Notes: generated by a model not told the origin, from the letters alone. Shown: positions 25,891 to 35,061, counted from the stretch's first letter. The stretch is DNA of 64,000 bases from Neisseria brasiliensis (GCF_009671065.1 NZ_CP046027.1:558001-622000), one strand, 5' to 3'. Program-made: numbers and translations.

Positions 25891-26088
25891 GATACCTTTG
25901 CAAAACTCCTTTAAAAAGCTTGCACATACAAAACCGACGTCATTCCCGCGCAGGCGGGAATCCATCTCAAAATTTAAGAAACCTATTTTATCCAATAGCT
26001 TATCATGCTGAAAAATGGATTCCCGCCTGCGCGGGAATGAAGGCAGTTTTGGTTTTTATTAATGATTCATCAGTTTTGCAAAGGTCTC
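25891..26088. repeat. NIME-like module B
   Basis: Perfect dRS3 20-mers at 25942-25961 and 26019-26038 flank a core related to module C and, inverted, to module A. Outer ends GATACCTTTGCAAAAC and the complement of GAGACCTTTGCAAAAC make a near-perfect 16-base inverted repeat. Total 198 bases. Confidence 0.8.
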
Positions 26089-26100
26089 GGCCTTGTTATT

Positions 26101-27570
26101 TTAACTCGAGCAACTCACCGCAATCCCCTCCGCCCATTCCGGCGCAGGCTGGGCGAAATCGGCAAACTCCAGCCGCTCGTCAAACGGATTTTCTAAGCAG
26201 CGGCGCAGGCGTTCGATTTCGCGGTAGTCACCACGCTTGGCCAACTCGATGGCTTGTTGCGCCAGATAATTGCGCAACACATACAGCGGATTAGCCTGAC
26301 CCATGCGCAATTTACGGGCTGCATGGTCGTTGTTTTCGGCACGCAGGCGTTGGCGGTAGCGGCCGACCCAGCGGATAAATAATTGCGGATTCTGCTCACC
26401 AAACAAGGCCATTAATTCAGACGGCAACGCGTCATCATGCACATTGCTAACTTCACTTAGCTTTCTGAAAAACAAAGTGAAATCGACTTTTTTATCTTGC
26501 AGCGCGGCAAACATATCGGCAATCAATTCCGCATCATCTGCCTGCTCGGTCAGCAAACCGAGTTTCGGGCGCATGCGTTTGAGATAGGCCGTCTGAAAGG
26601 TATCCGGCCATTGTTCCAATAAATCGTTGAGTTCATTTTCCGGCACCAACGATTCAAAGCAATTAGCCAACGCCGCCAGATTCCAATGCGCGATGTAAGG
26701 CTGGGCATGGTAGGCATAGCGGCCTTCGTGGTCGGAATGATTGCAGACGTGGCGGCGGTCGTAGCCTTCCATAAAGCCAAACGGGCCGTAATCGATGGTC
26801 AGACCGAGTATCGACATGTTGTCGGTATTCATCACGCCGTGACAAAAACCAACGCTCTGCCACGCGGCAACGGTTTCGGCAGTTCTTTCGGCCACCGCTT
26901 GCAGCATGGCCAGATAAGGATTATCGGCTTCGCGGCATTCGGGGTAATCATGGTCTATCACAAAATCAGCCAGCGTTTTCAGCTCGGCTTCGCGACCGGT
27001 GTAGAAAAAATATTCAAAGTGGCCGAAACGGATAAAGCTCGGTGCAATGCGGGTGACCACGGCGGCGGTTTCTACTGTTTCGCGGTACACTTCGTCATCG
27101 CTGCCGACCAAAGCCAAGGCGCGCGTGGTCGGAATCTTCAGTCCGTGCATGGCTTCGGAACACAAATATTCGCGCACGCTCGAGCGCAATACCGCCCTGC
27201 CGTCGGCAAAGCGTGAATACGGCGTTTTGCCCGCGCCTTTCAACTGCCATTCCCATGTATTGCCGTTATCATCTACAGATTCACCCAGCAGCAAGGCGCG
27301 CCCGTCACCCAGACGCGGTGTGTAGCCGCCGAATTGATGGCCGCTGTACACCGTTGCAATGGGCTGCGGCTGATATTCCGCCGCGCTGCCGGCAAGATAA
27401 GCAAGGTTTGAGGCCGTCTGAAAACTTTCAGACGGCATGTTTAATTCATTCAACAAGGTTTCGTTTACCGCAATCCAATACGGCTGATTCAACGGCTCGG
27501 GTTTGACCGTGCTGTAAAACGTGTTGGGCAGCGTGGCAAAACGCGCTGCTTTCAGGGGAAGTGTGTGCAT
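26101..27570 (-). CDS. selO: protein adenylyltransferase SelO (YdiU, UPF0061)
   Basis: A 489-residue pseudokinase-fold enzyme that transfers AMP to protein Ser, Thr or Tyr residues and is linked to redox stress. Family features include VYSGHQFGGYTPRLGDGRALLLGE near residues 75-98, ELQLKGAGKTPYSRFADGRAVLRSSVREYL-type segment near 107-136, HGVMNTDNMSILGLTIDYGPFGFMEGYD near 244-271, and the C-terminal Cys of SCSS, which is selenocysteine in animal homologues. Length is normal. It is convergent with nothing and is followed by module B. Confidence 0.93.
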   Translation of the reverse strand: MHTLPLKAARFATLPNTFYSTVKPEPLNQPYWIAVNETLLNELNMPSESFQTASNLAYLAGSAAEYQPQPIATVYSGHQFGGYTPRLGDGRALLLGESVDDNGNTWEWQLKGAGKTPYSRFADGRAVLRSSVREYLCSEAMHGLKIPTTRALALVGSDDEVYRETVETAAVVTRIAPSFIRFGHFEYFFYTGREAELKTLADFVIDHDYPECREADNPYLAMLQAVAERTAETVAAWQSVGFCHGVMNTDNMSILGLTIDYGPFGFMEGYDRRHVCNHSDHEGRYAYHAQPYIAHWNLAALANCFESLVPENELNDLLEQWPDTFQTAYLKRMRPKLGLLTEQADDAELIADMFAALQDKKVDFTLFFRKLSEVSNVHDDALPSELMALFGEQNPQLFIRWVGRYRQRLRAENNDHAARKLRMGQANPLYVLRNYLAQQAIELAKRGDYREIERLRRCLENPFDERLEFADFAQPAPEWAEGIAVSCSS

Positions 27571-27712
27571 GGTGGTTTCCTTTATATAATAGCCTCACGA
27601 TAACACATTTAAGAGGACGAATAAATCAGGCCGTCTGAACCATTATCCCTATTCCCCAACCCTGCCCGTTTTCTTATAATGTGCTCATTCCCATTTTTTC
27701 AGACGGCCTGAC

Positions 27713-28207
27713 ATGACCACTTTATTCCAACGCGACGAACTCAATCCCAACGACCCCGCCGAGTTTCTCTACACCTTAAGCGCAGCCTATCTCGACCACA
27801 CCGCGCAAAACGGTGATGAAGACATGGCTTCTTTAAACGACGAGCAGCACACCTTAACCGCCTATTGCTATCTCGACAGCCAAGTGCAGGAAGGTGGCTT
27901 TGTGCAACTCATCGCGGCAGGTTACGGCGAATACATTTTTCTCAATCCCGTCGCCGACAGCTTGCGCCGCTGGCGGATTAAACCGACACCGAAAATATTA
28001 GACAAAGCCAAAGCGCTGTATGCAAAATACGGCAAAGAAATCGAGCAACTGGCCGAAGCGGAAACGCCGTTAGACGATATCCGCGCCAAGTTTACCGACT
28101 TTGAAGAACTCGATGGCGAATACTACGAAACCGCCGATGAAGACATGGCCGCCGCTGTGGCTTACGTGCAGGCCAATTGGGACAAGTTTGCCGTTATCGA
28201 AGATTAA
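27713..28207 (+). CDS. DMP19-like DNA-mimic protein (DUF4375)
   Basis: A 164-residue acidic protein with no signal or membrane segment. The pattern LSAAYLDHTAQNGDEDMASLNDEQHTL, QVQEGGFVQLIAAGYGEYIF and FDELDGEYYE-like EELDGEYYETADEDM near residues 132-146 match the DMP19 family. Neisseria DMP19 is a DNA mimic reported to bind the transcription factor NHTF and block its DNA binding. The dense Asp/Glu surface seen here fits that role. The assignment rests on recalled family features. The gene is monocistronic and convergent with gdhA across a shared DUS terminator. Confidence 0.75.
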   Translation: MTTLFQRDELNPNDPAEFLYTLSAAYLDHTAQNGDEDMASLNDEQHTLTAYCYLDSQVQEGGFVQLIAAGYGEYIFLNPVADSLRRWRIKPTPKILDKAKALYAKYGKEIEQLAEAETPLDDIRAKFTDFEELDGEYYETADEDMAAAVAYVQANWDKFAVIED

Positions 28208-28231
28208 ACCATCAAAATAAGGTAATAAAAT

Positions 28232-28264
28232 CAAAGGCCGTCTGAAACTTCAGACGGCCTTTGA
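28232..28264. terminator. bidirectional DUS terminator between dmp19-like gene and gdhA
   Basis: CAAAGGCCGTCTGAA and its complement with a 1-2 base loop, symmetric A and T runs, between two convergent stops. Confidence 0.8.
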
Positions 28265-28294
28265 TTCATTTTACGACTTTACATCACAAAACGA

Positions 28295-29632
28295 TTAGAT
28301 ACCTTGTGCCAACATCGCGTCAGCCACTTTCACGAAACCAGCAATGTTTGCGCCGTCAACGTAGTTCACGCTGCCGTCTTCACGTTTGCCGTATTTCACA
28401 CAGTTTTCGTGGATGTCTTTCATGATGTTGAACAGGTTTTTATCCACTTCTTCACGCGTCCAGCACAGGCGGATGGCATTTTGGCTCATTTCCAAACCAG
28501 AAGTCGCTACACCACCGGCGTTCGATGCTTTGCCCGGTGCGTACAGGATTTTCGCATCCAAGAATTGTTTTACTGCACCCAAAGTTGACGGCATGTTGGC
28601 GCCTTCGGCAACCACTTTACAACCGTTGGCCAACAAGGTTTTGGCTGCTTCTTCATCCAATTCGTTTTGAGTCGCACAAGGCAGTGCCACATCGGCAGCC
28701 ACGCCCCAAGGTTTTTGACCTTCGAAGTATTGCAGGCCTTGTTCTTTGGCGTACACAGACAAACGCTCGCGGCGCACTTCTTTCAATTCGATCAAGGCAG
28801 CCAATTGCGCTTCGGTCATACCACTGTCGGCAAATTGAACGAAACCGTTGGAATCAGAAACGGTCAGCACTTTCGCGCCCAATTGAATCGATTTTTCAGC
28901 CGCATATTGCGCAACATTGCCTGAACCGGAAATCAATACGGTTTTGTCTTTCATGCTGTCGTTGTTGGCTTCCAACATGAATTGTGCGAAATACACGCAG
29001 CCGTAGCCGGTGGCTTCCGGGCGAATCAAGCTGCCGCCCCAAGTTAAACCTTTACCGGTCAACACAGAAGCGAATTCGTTGCGGATTTTTTTGTATTGGC
29101 CATACAAAAAACCGATTTCGCGGCCGCCCACGCCGATGTCGCCGGCCGGTACGTCGGTGTTCGGGCCGATGTGGCGGTAGAGTTCGGTCATGAAGGCTTG
29201 GCAGAAGCGCATCACTTCAGCGTCAGATTTACCTTTAGGGTCAAAATCCGAACCACCTTTACCACCGCCCATCGGCAAGGTGGTCAAGGCATTTTTGAAC
29301 ACTTGTTCGAAAGCCAAGAATTTCAACACGCCCAAGTCAACAGTCGGGTGGAAGCGCAAACCGCCTTTGTAAGGGCCGATGGCAGAGTTCATTTGAATGC
29401 GGTAGCCGCGGTTGACTTGCACTTCACCTTTATCGTCCACCCAAGTCACGCGGAACATCACCACACGCTCAGGCTCAACAATGCGCTCCAGCAGGTTTTG
29501 CTGGGTGTATTTAGGGTTGTCTTTCAAGAAAGGTTTCAAGCTTTCGAATACTTCTTCTACCGCTTGGTGAAACGGCTCTTGGTTAGGGTTGCTCTTTTTC
29601 AGTTTATCGAACAAGGCATTTAAATCGGTCAT
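28295..29632 (-). CDS. gdhA: NADP-specific glutamate dehydrogenase
   Basis: A 445-residue hexameric-type glutamate dehydrogenase linking ammonium and 2-oxoglutarate to glutamate. Start MTDLNALFDKL at 29632; the frame continues 30 codons upstream but through the promoter. Features: KGGLRFHPTVDLGVLKFLAFEQ, the substrate-binding PMGGGKGGSDFDPKGKSD with catalytic Lys, PAGDIGVGGREIGFLYGQYKK, and the Rossmann part VLISGSGNVAQYAAEK. In Neisseria gdhA is regulated by GdhR; a GdhR-like FCD regulator is encoded at 52481-53257 in this window. Confidence 0.95.
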   Translation of the reverse strand: MTDLNALFDKLKKSNPNQEPFHQAVEEVFESLKPFLKDNPKYTQQNLLERIVEPERVVMFRVTWVDDKGEVQVNRGYRIQMNSAIGPYKGGLRFHPTVDLGVLKFLAFEQVFKNALTTLPMGGGKGGSDFDPKGKSDAEVMRFCQAFMTELYRHIGPNTDVPAGDIGVGGREIGFLYGQYKKIRNEFASVLTGKGLTWGGSLIRPEATGYGCVYFAQFMLEANNDSMKDKTVLISGSGNVAQYAAEKSIQLGAKVLTVSDSNGFVQFADSGMTEAQLAALIELKEVRRERLSVYAKEQGLQYFEGQKPWGVAADVALPCATQNELDEEAAKTLLANGCKVVAEGANMPSTLGAVKQFLDAKILYAPGKASNAGGVATSGLEMSQNAIRLCWTREEVDKNLFNIMKDIHENCVKYGKREDGSVNYVDGANIAGFVKVADAMLAQGI

Positions 29633-29693
29633 GGTACGCTCCAAAAAATAATCGGATGGGAATTCATCCAAAAGTAGGAAATTTGTGGGATGA

Positions 29694-29722
29694 AATATAA
29701 CCTTATTTTTTTTCGCTGCCAA
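29694..29722 (-). promoter_or_regulatory. sigma-70 promoter of gdhA
   Basis: On the minus strand TTGGCA, 17 bases, TATATT. It lies about 60 bases upstream of the gdhA start. An A-rich spacer is consistent with a strong promoter. Confidence 0.7.
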
Positions 29723-29735
29723 GTATTTTTTTGTA

Positions 29736-29931
29736 AAATTGTTGACATTATTTTAAATGAATTTTTGTTTACAAAAATTTTATATCAATAAATAAAAATA
29801 TATTAGCAATATTTATTCAAAATTTAAATAAAAAATAAAATTATAAGCTGTAATTAAAAAACTACTTTTCCAAAATTTATTGTGTAAATTTCCATCAAAA
29901 TTGATACAAAGCAAAATTTTGTCAACAATTT
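29736..29931. promoter_or_regulatory. AT-rich gdhA/thyA intergenic region with separated 12-bp inverted sites
   Basis: The 419-base spacer (29633-30051) contains AAATTGTTGACA at 29736-29747 and its exact complement TGTCAACAATTT at 29920-29931. The first lies just upstream of the gdhA -35. They could be paired regulator sites. The remainder is low-complexity A/T sequence without a gene; a lone DUS sits at about 30003-30014 before thyA. Confidence 0.45.
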
Positions 29932-30051
29932 GATGAGTTTTGGCTGTAATTTAATCTTATTTAATCGGCTATTTAACGAGTCAATTCAATTTCCATGCAT
30001 CAGGCCGTCTGAAATGCTAAAATGACAGCCATTCAAACATAAGGAATCCCC

Positions 30052-30846
30052 ATGAAAGCCTATCACGACCTCATGCGCCGTGTTCTCGAACAGGGCACCG
30101 ACAAATCCGACCGTACCGGCACTGGCACGCGCTCTGTGTTCGGCCACCAAATGCGCTTCGATTTAAGCCAAGGCTTTCCGCTTTTGACCACCAAAAAGCT
30201 GCACCTGCGCTCCATCATTCATGAATTGCTGTGGTTTCTCAAAGGCGACACCAACATCAAATACCTGAAAGACAATAATGTATCGATTTGGGACGAATGG
30301 GCCGATGAAAACGGCGACTTAGGTCCGGTTTACGGCTATCAATGGCGCAGCTGGCCGGCACCCGATGGCCGCCACATCGACCAAATCGCCAATGTAGTGG
30401 AACAAATCAAAAAAAATCCCGACAGCCGCCGCTTAATTGTTTCGGCGTGGAATCCGGCTTTGGTTGATGAAATGGCTCTGCCACCCTGCCATGCGCTGTT
30501 TCAATTTTATGTGGCCGACGGCAAACTTTCCTGCCAGCTCTACCAACGCAGCGCCGATATTTTCTTGGGCGTGCCGTTCAACATTGCCAGCTACGCCTTG
30601 CTGACCATGATGGTGGCACAGGTGTGCGGTTTGGAAGCAGGCGAATTTATCCATACTTTCGGCGATGCCCACCTTTACAGCAACCACTTTGAACAAGCCG
30701 AACTGCAATTGAGCCGTGATACACGTCCGCTCCCGACCATGAAAATCAATCCGGATGTGAAAGATTTGTTTGCATTCACCTTTGAAGATTTTGAATTGGT
30801 GGATTACGATCCGCATCCGCATATTAAAGCGGCGGTGGCCGTGTAA
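30052..30846 (+). CDS. thyA: thymidylate synthase
   Basis: A 264-residue enzyme, the same length as E. coli ThyA, converting dUMP to dTMP with methylene-tetrahydrofolate. Landmarks: RTGTGTRSVFGHQMRFDL near the N-terminus, the catalytic Cys in LPPCHALFQFYV, YQRSADIFLGVPFNIASYALL, and the C-terminal DYDPHPHIKAAVAV. Start has an AAGGAA ribosome site. Monocistronic, convergent with lapB over a DUS terminator. Confidence 0.97.
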   Translation: MKAYHDLMRRVLEQGTDKSDRTGTGTRSVFGHQMRFDLSQGFPLLTTKKLHLRSIIHELLWFLKGDTNIKYLKDNNVSIWDEWADENGDLGPVYGYQWRSWPAPDGRHIDQIANVVEQIKKNPDSRRLIVSAWNPALVDEMALPPCHALFQFYVADGKLSCQLYQRSADIFLGVPFNIASYALLTMMVAQVCGLEAGEFIHTFGDAHLYSNHFEQAELQLSRDTRPLPTMKINPDVKDLFAFTFEDFELVDYDPHPHIKAAVAV

Positions 30847-30860
30847 AGCCTTTCATATCA

Positions 30861-30898
30861 AAAGGCCGTCTGAAAAATATTTTTCAGACGGCCTTTAT
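30861..30898. terminator. bidirectional DUS terminator between thyA and lapB
   Basis: AAAGGCCGTCTGAAAAAT and its complement between convergent genes. Confidence 0.8.
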
Positions 30899-30909
30899 TA
30901 TTTAAATAC

Positions 30910-32079
30910 TTACACTTCAATACGATTCGGCGTGAAGGTTTCCCATTTGTTACACGCCGGACAATGCCAGAAAAACACCTGCGATTTGAAATGACAATTG
31001 CGGCAGCGGTACATCACGCTTTTTTGTAATTGACGGCCAACCACGGCGCGCATCATATCGGCATCGCCTTTCCATTCCGCCGGCATGTCGCTCAGCTTTA
31101 AACCGAGCAAACGGTACACGCCGTTTAAATCCGGTTTTTGGCGCACCAATTCCACGGCCAATGCGGCAGCTTCCGCTTCCCCTTTGAGCAATAAGGCTTT
31201 TTCGTAGATGACGTTAATCAAGTCTAAATCAGGGAAGGTTTTCATGTAGCCGATTAAGCGGTTCAAACCTTCTTCTTGCTGGCCTTGGGCGGCATAAGCT
31301 TCATACATCTTCTCGCCGACCATGCTCAAATATGAGTGGTTTTGCTGCTCAATCGCGCCGTAGGCTTCCACCGCAGCAGCAAAGTTGCCCTGCTTGGCTT
31401 CGATGTCACCCAAAATCATATTCGCGCGGGTACATTTTTTATTCGCTTCCAAGGCTTTTTGCACGTTGTAGCGCGCCACGTCAAAATTGGATTTAAACAG
31501 CGCACCGTGGGCAATTTCGCAATAAAACTGCGCAATCTCAAATTGATAAGTCTGCTCGTTATGGCTCAACAATTGCGCCATTTCGATGGCTTTCGCCCAA
31601 TCGCGGTCTTGCTGGTAAATGCTCATCAGATGGTGGCGGGCTTCACGCGCCATGTCGCCTTCGAGCAAGCCGATGAAGATTTGTTCGGCGCGGTCAACCA
31701 AACCGGCGCTTTGGTAGTTTTGTGCCAATTCAAACAACACGCGTTCGCGCTTTTCGTTGACCGTATCAGGTGATTCGAGCAAAGCTTGGTGCATAGTGAT
31801 GGCCTTGTCGTTCTCACCGCGCTGGCGGTAAAGCTTGCCCAAGGTCAGGTTCAAATCGTAAGACTGCGGCTGCTGATCGACCACTTCAGCCAATTCTCGG
31901 GCAGCGCGGCCATTGTTGCGGTCAACCAGCGCATCCAAGCTTCTATAGAAACCGGTCGGAATGCTTTTGGCCTGTTTCAACACCGTTTTCATGTCCACAC
32001 GCGCGGCAAACCAGCCCATCGCAAAAAACACCGGCAACAGGATAATCGGCAGCAAAATGACCCATAATTCGTTATCCAT
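30910..32079 (-). CDS. lapB: lipopolysaccharide assembly protein B
   Basis: A 389-residue protein. An N-terminal helix (LWVILLPIILLPVFFAMGWFAA, residues 5-26) anchors it to the inner membrane. TPR repeats fill residues 60-340. A C-terminal rubredoxin-type metal site is formed by CRNC and CPAC. LapB tunes LpxC turnover by FtsH and links lipid A synthesis to export. It directly follows lapA with 8 bases between the lapA stop side and its start, so the two are an operon. A lipid A acyltransferase elsewhere in the window (43489) acts in the same pathway. Confidence 0.92.
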   Translation of the reverse strand: MDNELWVILLPIILLPVFFAMGWFAARVDMKTVLKQAKSIPTGFYRSLDALVDRNNGRAARELAEVVDQQPQSYDLNLTLGKLYRQRGENDKAITMHQALLESPDTVNEKRERVLFELAQNYQSAGLVDRAEQIFIGLLEGDMAREARHHLMSIYQQDRDWAKAIEMAQLLSHNEQTYQFEIAQFYCEIAHGALFKSNFDVARYNVQKALEANKKCTRANMILGDIEAKQGNFAAAVEAYGAIEQQNHSYLSMVGEKMYEAYAAQGQQEEGLNRLIGYMKTFPDLDLINVIYEKALLLKGEAEAAALAVELVRQKPDLNGVYRLLGLKLSDMPAEWKGDADMMRAVVGRQLQKSVMYRCRNCHFKSQVFFWHCPACNKWETFTPNRIEV

Positions 32080-32087
32080 GCGTATCC

Positions 32088-32423
32088 TTATTTCTGCATC
32101 AGGTCAGTTGTGGTCGGTGTGGTTGTGGTCGCCGGCACAGTCGGCGTGGCTTTCTGAATATCTTGCTCGGTCATGCGGCCGTGTTTTTTCACTTCGGCAC
32201 GCAGGCGGTTGGCTTCGCTGCGCAAACCGAGCAAACGGCCAAACAGCGCAAACATACCGAATACAATGCCCACCACAAATGCGCCGAACAACACCACAAT
32301 CAGCGGCACTTCTACGCTCTGCCCCGGCAGGTAGAAAAACGACACCACTTGGGTATTGCTCACTGCCAATAGTAAGAACACCAGCAAAATCAAAATTTTA
32401 ATAATCAAGTAAACAATCTTCAT
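32088..32423 (-). CDS. lapA: LapA-domain (DUF1049) inner-membrane protein
   Basis: A 111-residue protein from MKIVYLIIKI at 32423; the upstream in-frame extension passes through a DUS. It has two membrane segments (about residues 4-22 and 42-64) separated by NTQVVSFFYLPGQSVEVPL, followed by a coiled coil LRSEANRLRAEVKKHGR and a Thr/Pro-rich tail. This matches LapA, the partner of LapB in lipopolysaccharide assembly. It is the first gene of a lapA-lapB operon. Confidence 0.88.
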   Translation of the reverse strand: MKIVYLIIKILILLVFLLLAVSNTQVVSFFYLPGQSVEVPLIVVLFGAFVVGIVFGMFALFGRLLGLRSEANRLRAEVKKHGRMTEQDIQKATPTVPATTTTPTTTDLMQK

Positions 32424-32560
32424 GATAAGTCTCCGTTCATGCGGCCTAAGCGGATAAGGCCGTCTGAAAATAATCCTGTGTAAGTTTAAACGATTTATTC
32501 GGTTTAGGATAGAACGGCACCATGCAGAAAGGTTCGTCATCTGTACTTTACAGACGGCCT

Positions 32561-32756
32561 ACAACTTTTGCAAAACTCATCCGAATACCAGAACATACAT
32601 AACCGCCGTCATTCCCGCGCAGGCGGGAATCCATTTGCAATCCAAGAAACCTATTGAATAAAAAGGTTTCTTAAGCACTAAGATGGATTCCCGCCTGCGC
32701 GGGAATGACGACGGCTTTGGTTTTTATTGGTAGTCACGAAATTTTGCAAAGGTCTC
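32561..32756. repeat. NIME-like module C
   Basis: Perfect dRS3 20-mers at 32611-32630 and 32687-32706 flank a 56-base core with CTATTGAATAAAAAGGTTTC. Outer ends are CAACTTTTGCAAAAC and the complement of GAGACCTTTGCAAAAT. It lies between lapA and ilvE; apart from the ilvE promoter region, nothing else is visible in the 540-base spacer. Confidence 0.8.
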
Positions 32757-32960
32757 GGCCTTTATTCACCATTAATTGCTGACAATTTAGCAAACCGTTT
32801 TCCACACATTGCCCGACTGCTCGGCTTCTGCCATCTTGGCAGCCAAAAATTTGCATGAAAAATCCGCTTTTTTCCACTTGCCAAAACCATATCGACAGGC
32901 GTATTGTTTAGCCTTTAATCTATCGAATTGACACCATTTAAGAATAAGAAAGGCACTATC

Positions 32961-33959
32961 ATGAGCAGACCCGTTCCAGCCGTATTCGGCAGCGTATTTC
33001 ACGCCGAAATGCCGGTAATCGAATTTACAGACGACCAATGGCAGCCAGTCAAATGGCAGCCTTCAAGCGATTTGACCATTCCGGCAGGTGCGCACGCCCT
33101 GCACTATGGCAGCGAGTGTTTTGAAGGTTTAAAAGCTTTCCGTCAGGCTGACGGGAAAATCGTGATGTTCCGCCCGACTGCCAACATCGCCCGCATGCAG
33201 CAAAGCGCAGAAATCCTGCACTTGCCGAAACCGGAAACCGAAGCTTATTTGGATGCGTTGATCGAATTGGTAAAACGTGCCGCTGATGAAATCCCCGATG
33301 CACCTGCCGCCTTATACCTGCGCCCAACCTTAATCGGCACCGACCCGATTATCGGCAAAGCCGGTGCACCATCGCAAACCGCGCTGCTGTATATCTTGGC
33401 TTCTCCGGTGGGCGACTACTTCAAAATGGGTTCGCCGGTGAAAATTTTGGTCGAAACCGAACACATCCGCTGCGCCCCGCACATGGGTCGCGTAAAATGC
33501 GGCGGTAACTACGCTTCGGCCATGCCTTGGGTGTTGAAAGCGAAAGAAGAACACGGCGCGGCACAAGTTTTGTTCTGCCCGAACGGCGACGTACAGGAAA
33601 CCGGCGCCTCCAACTTCATCGTCATCAACGGCGACGAATTGGTGACCAAACCGCTGACCGACGAATTCCTGCACGGCGTGACCCGCGATTCAGTGTTGAC
33701 CGTAGTCAAAGACTTGGGCTACACAGTGACCGAGCGCAACTTCACCGTTGACGAATTGCAAACCATGATTGAAAACGGCGCCGAAGCCATCCTGACCGGC
33801 ACCGCCGCCGTGATCTCACCGGTGACTTCATTCGTGATTAACGGCAAAGAAATCGACGTGCAAAGCCAAGCGCGCGGCACCGCCATCCGCAAAGCCATCA
33901 CTGACATCCAATACGGTTTGGCCGAAGACAAACACGGCTGGTTGGTTGAAGTGTGCTAA
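32961..33959 (+). CDS. ilvE: branched-chain amino acid aminotransferase
   Basis: A 332-residue class IV PLP aminotransferase for Leu, Ile and Val. Start MSRPVPAVFG at 32961. Segments: HALHYGSECFEGLKAFRQADG near residues 50-70, RPTANIARMQQSAEILHLP, the PLP-Lys region RVKCGGNYASAM near 177-188, QETGASNFIVING and GTAAVISPVTSF near the C-terminus. Its natural downstream DUS terminator is now displaced about 1.1 kb by an IS30 insertion. Confidence 0.92.
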   Translation: MSRPVPAVFGSVFHAEMPVIEFTDDQWQPVKWQPSSDLTIPAGAHALHYGSECFEGLKAFRQADGKIVMFRPTANIARMQQSAEILHLPKPETEAYLDALIELVKRAADEIPDAPAALYLRPTLIGTDPIIGKAGAPSQTALLYILASPVGDYFKMGSPVKILVETEHIRCAPHMGRVKCGGNYASAMPWVLKAKEEHGAAQVLFCPNGDVQETGASNFIVINGDELVTKPLTDEFLHGVTRDSVLTVVKDLGYTVTERNFTVDELQTMIENGAEAILTGTAAVISPVTSFVINGKEIDVQSQARGTAIRKAITDIQYGLAEDKHGWLVEVC

Positions 33960-33984
33960 TTATTAAATGATAAATATAAAGGCC

Positions 33985-35061
33985 CTTACATTCGCCTAAC
34001 AAGTGCAATTTCCAATAACAGAAAAGGCCAGTATGCGGTAGTATACTGCCTTTCCTGACAAGAAAGATTGCAATATGGCCTACACACAACTGACCTCACA
34101 CCAAAGATACTACATTTCCAGACATTACCGCAACCTACCCCTAAACCAAATCGCACAGAACATCGGTTGTCATCCCGCCACCGTCAGTCGGGAAATCAGA
34201 CGGCATTCCGTCAACGGAACCTACTGTTACCGAAAAGCACAACAGCAAAGCGAAGTTAAAAAGAAAAACAAAAAGCCAACCAAACTGACTACTGCCGTCA
34301 AACAGACTGTTAACAAACTGATTACCCAAAAATACAGCCCCGAACAAGTCTGCGGCTACCTGCTGAAACATCAACACATCAAACTGCACCACAGCACCCT
34401 TTACCGCTATCTCGCCAAAGACCGTCAAAACGGCGGCGACCTGTACACCCATCTGCGTATCGTTTCCAAACCCTACCGCAGAAAATACGGCAGCGGCGCA
34501 TGGACAAAAGGCAGCGTACCGGACAGAACCGACATTGAACACAGACCTGCCATTGTCGATCAAAAAGAGCGGGTCGGCGATTTCGAGATGGACACCATTG
34601 TCGGTAAAGACCAAAAAAGCGGACTGGTGGTTGCTGTTGAAAGAAAAACCAAATTTGTCGTTATCCGCAAAATCAGCAATTTCAAAGCAGAAGATGTAGC
34701 CCGGGTAGTGATTCGGGCATTGAAGCCGTTTAAAGATATCATTCAAACGATTACTTTGGATAACGGTAAAGAGTTTTACCGACATAAAACCTTTGCCAAA
34801 GCCCTGGGTGCGGAAACTTACTTCTGCCGTCCATACCATTCTTGGGAAAAAGGCTTGGTGGAGAATACCAACGGGCTGATCAGACAATACTTCCCAAAGG
34901 GGACGGATTTTAGGAAACTGGGTGCTAAAAAGATTAAAGCGGTTGAGGAGGCCCTTAACCGCCGACCGAGAAAGACATTGGACTATGAGACACCGGGTGA
35001 TCTGTTTTCAGCAGCCCTTGCCAATGGCATTTGAGCGTTGCACTTGAAATGCGAATGTAAG
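33985..35061 (+). mobile_element. IS30-family element (IS1655-like), copy 1
   Basis: 1077 bases with inverted ends starting CTTACATTCGC. The inner left continues CTAACAAGTGCAA and the right complement ATTTCAAGTGCAA. A 3-bp target duplication GCC flanks it (GGCC before, GCCGTC after), and rejoining the flanks restores AAAGGCCGTCTGAAA. The target was therefore a DUS. Confidence 0.9.
34075..35034 (+). CDS. IS30-family transposase, copy 1
   Basis: A 319-residue DDE transposase. N-terminal helix-turn-helix LPLNQIAQNIGCHPATVSREIRRH (about residues 22-45) and a second one near SPEQVCGYLLKHQ. The triad is Asp in FEMDTIVGK, Asp in ITLDNGKEF and Glu in GLVENTNGLIRQYFPKG. It appears intact and differs from copy 2 at only two residues (A2 versus T2, and K versus Q in KPYRRxYGSG). 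Confidence 0.93.
   Translation: MAYTQLTSHQRYYISRHYRNLPLNQIAQNIGCHPATVSREIRRHSVNGTYCYRKAQQQSEVKKKNKKPTKLTTAVKQTVNKLITQKYSPEQVCGYLLKHQHIKLHHSTLYRYLAKDRQNGGDLYTHLRIVSKPYRRKYGSGAWTKGSVPDRTDIEHRPAIVDQKERVGDFEMDTIVGKDQKSGLVVAVERKTKFVVIRKISNFKAEDVARVVIRALKPFKDIIQTITLDNGKEFYRHKTFAKALGAETYFCRPYHSWEKGLVENTNGLIRQYFPKGTDFRKLGAKKIKAVEEALNRRPRKTLDYETPGDLFSAALANGI

Noticed and set aside
17330..32706. dRS3 pairs as a CRISPR array
   Set aside because: Repeats occur as isolated inverted pairs, not as regularly spaced direct repeats, and no cas genes are near.
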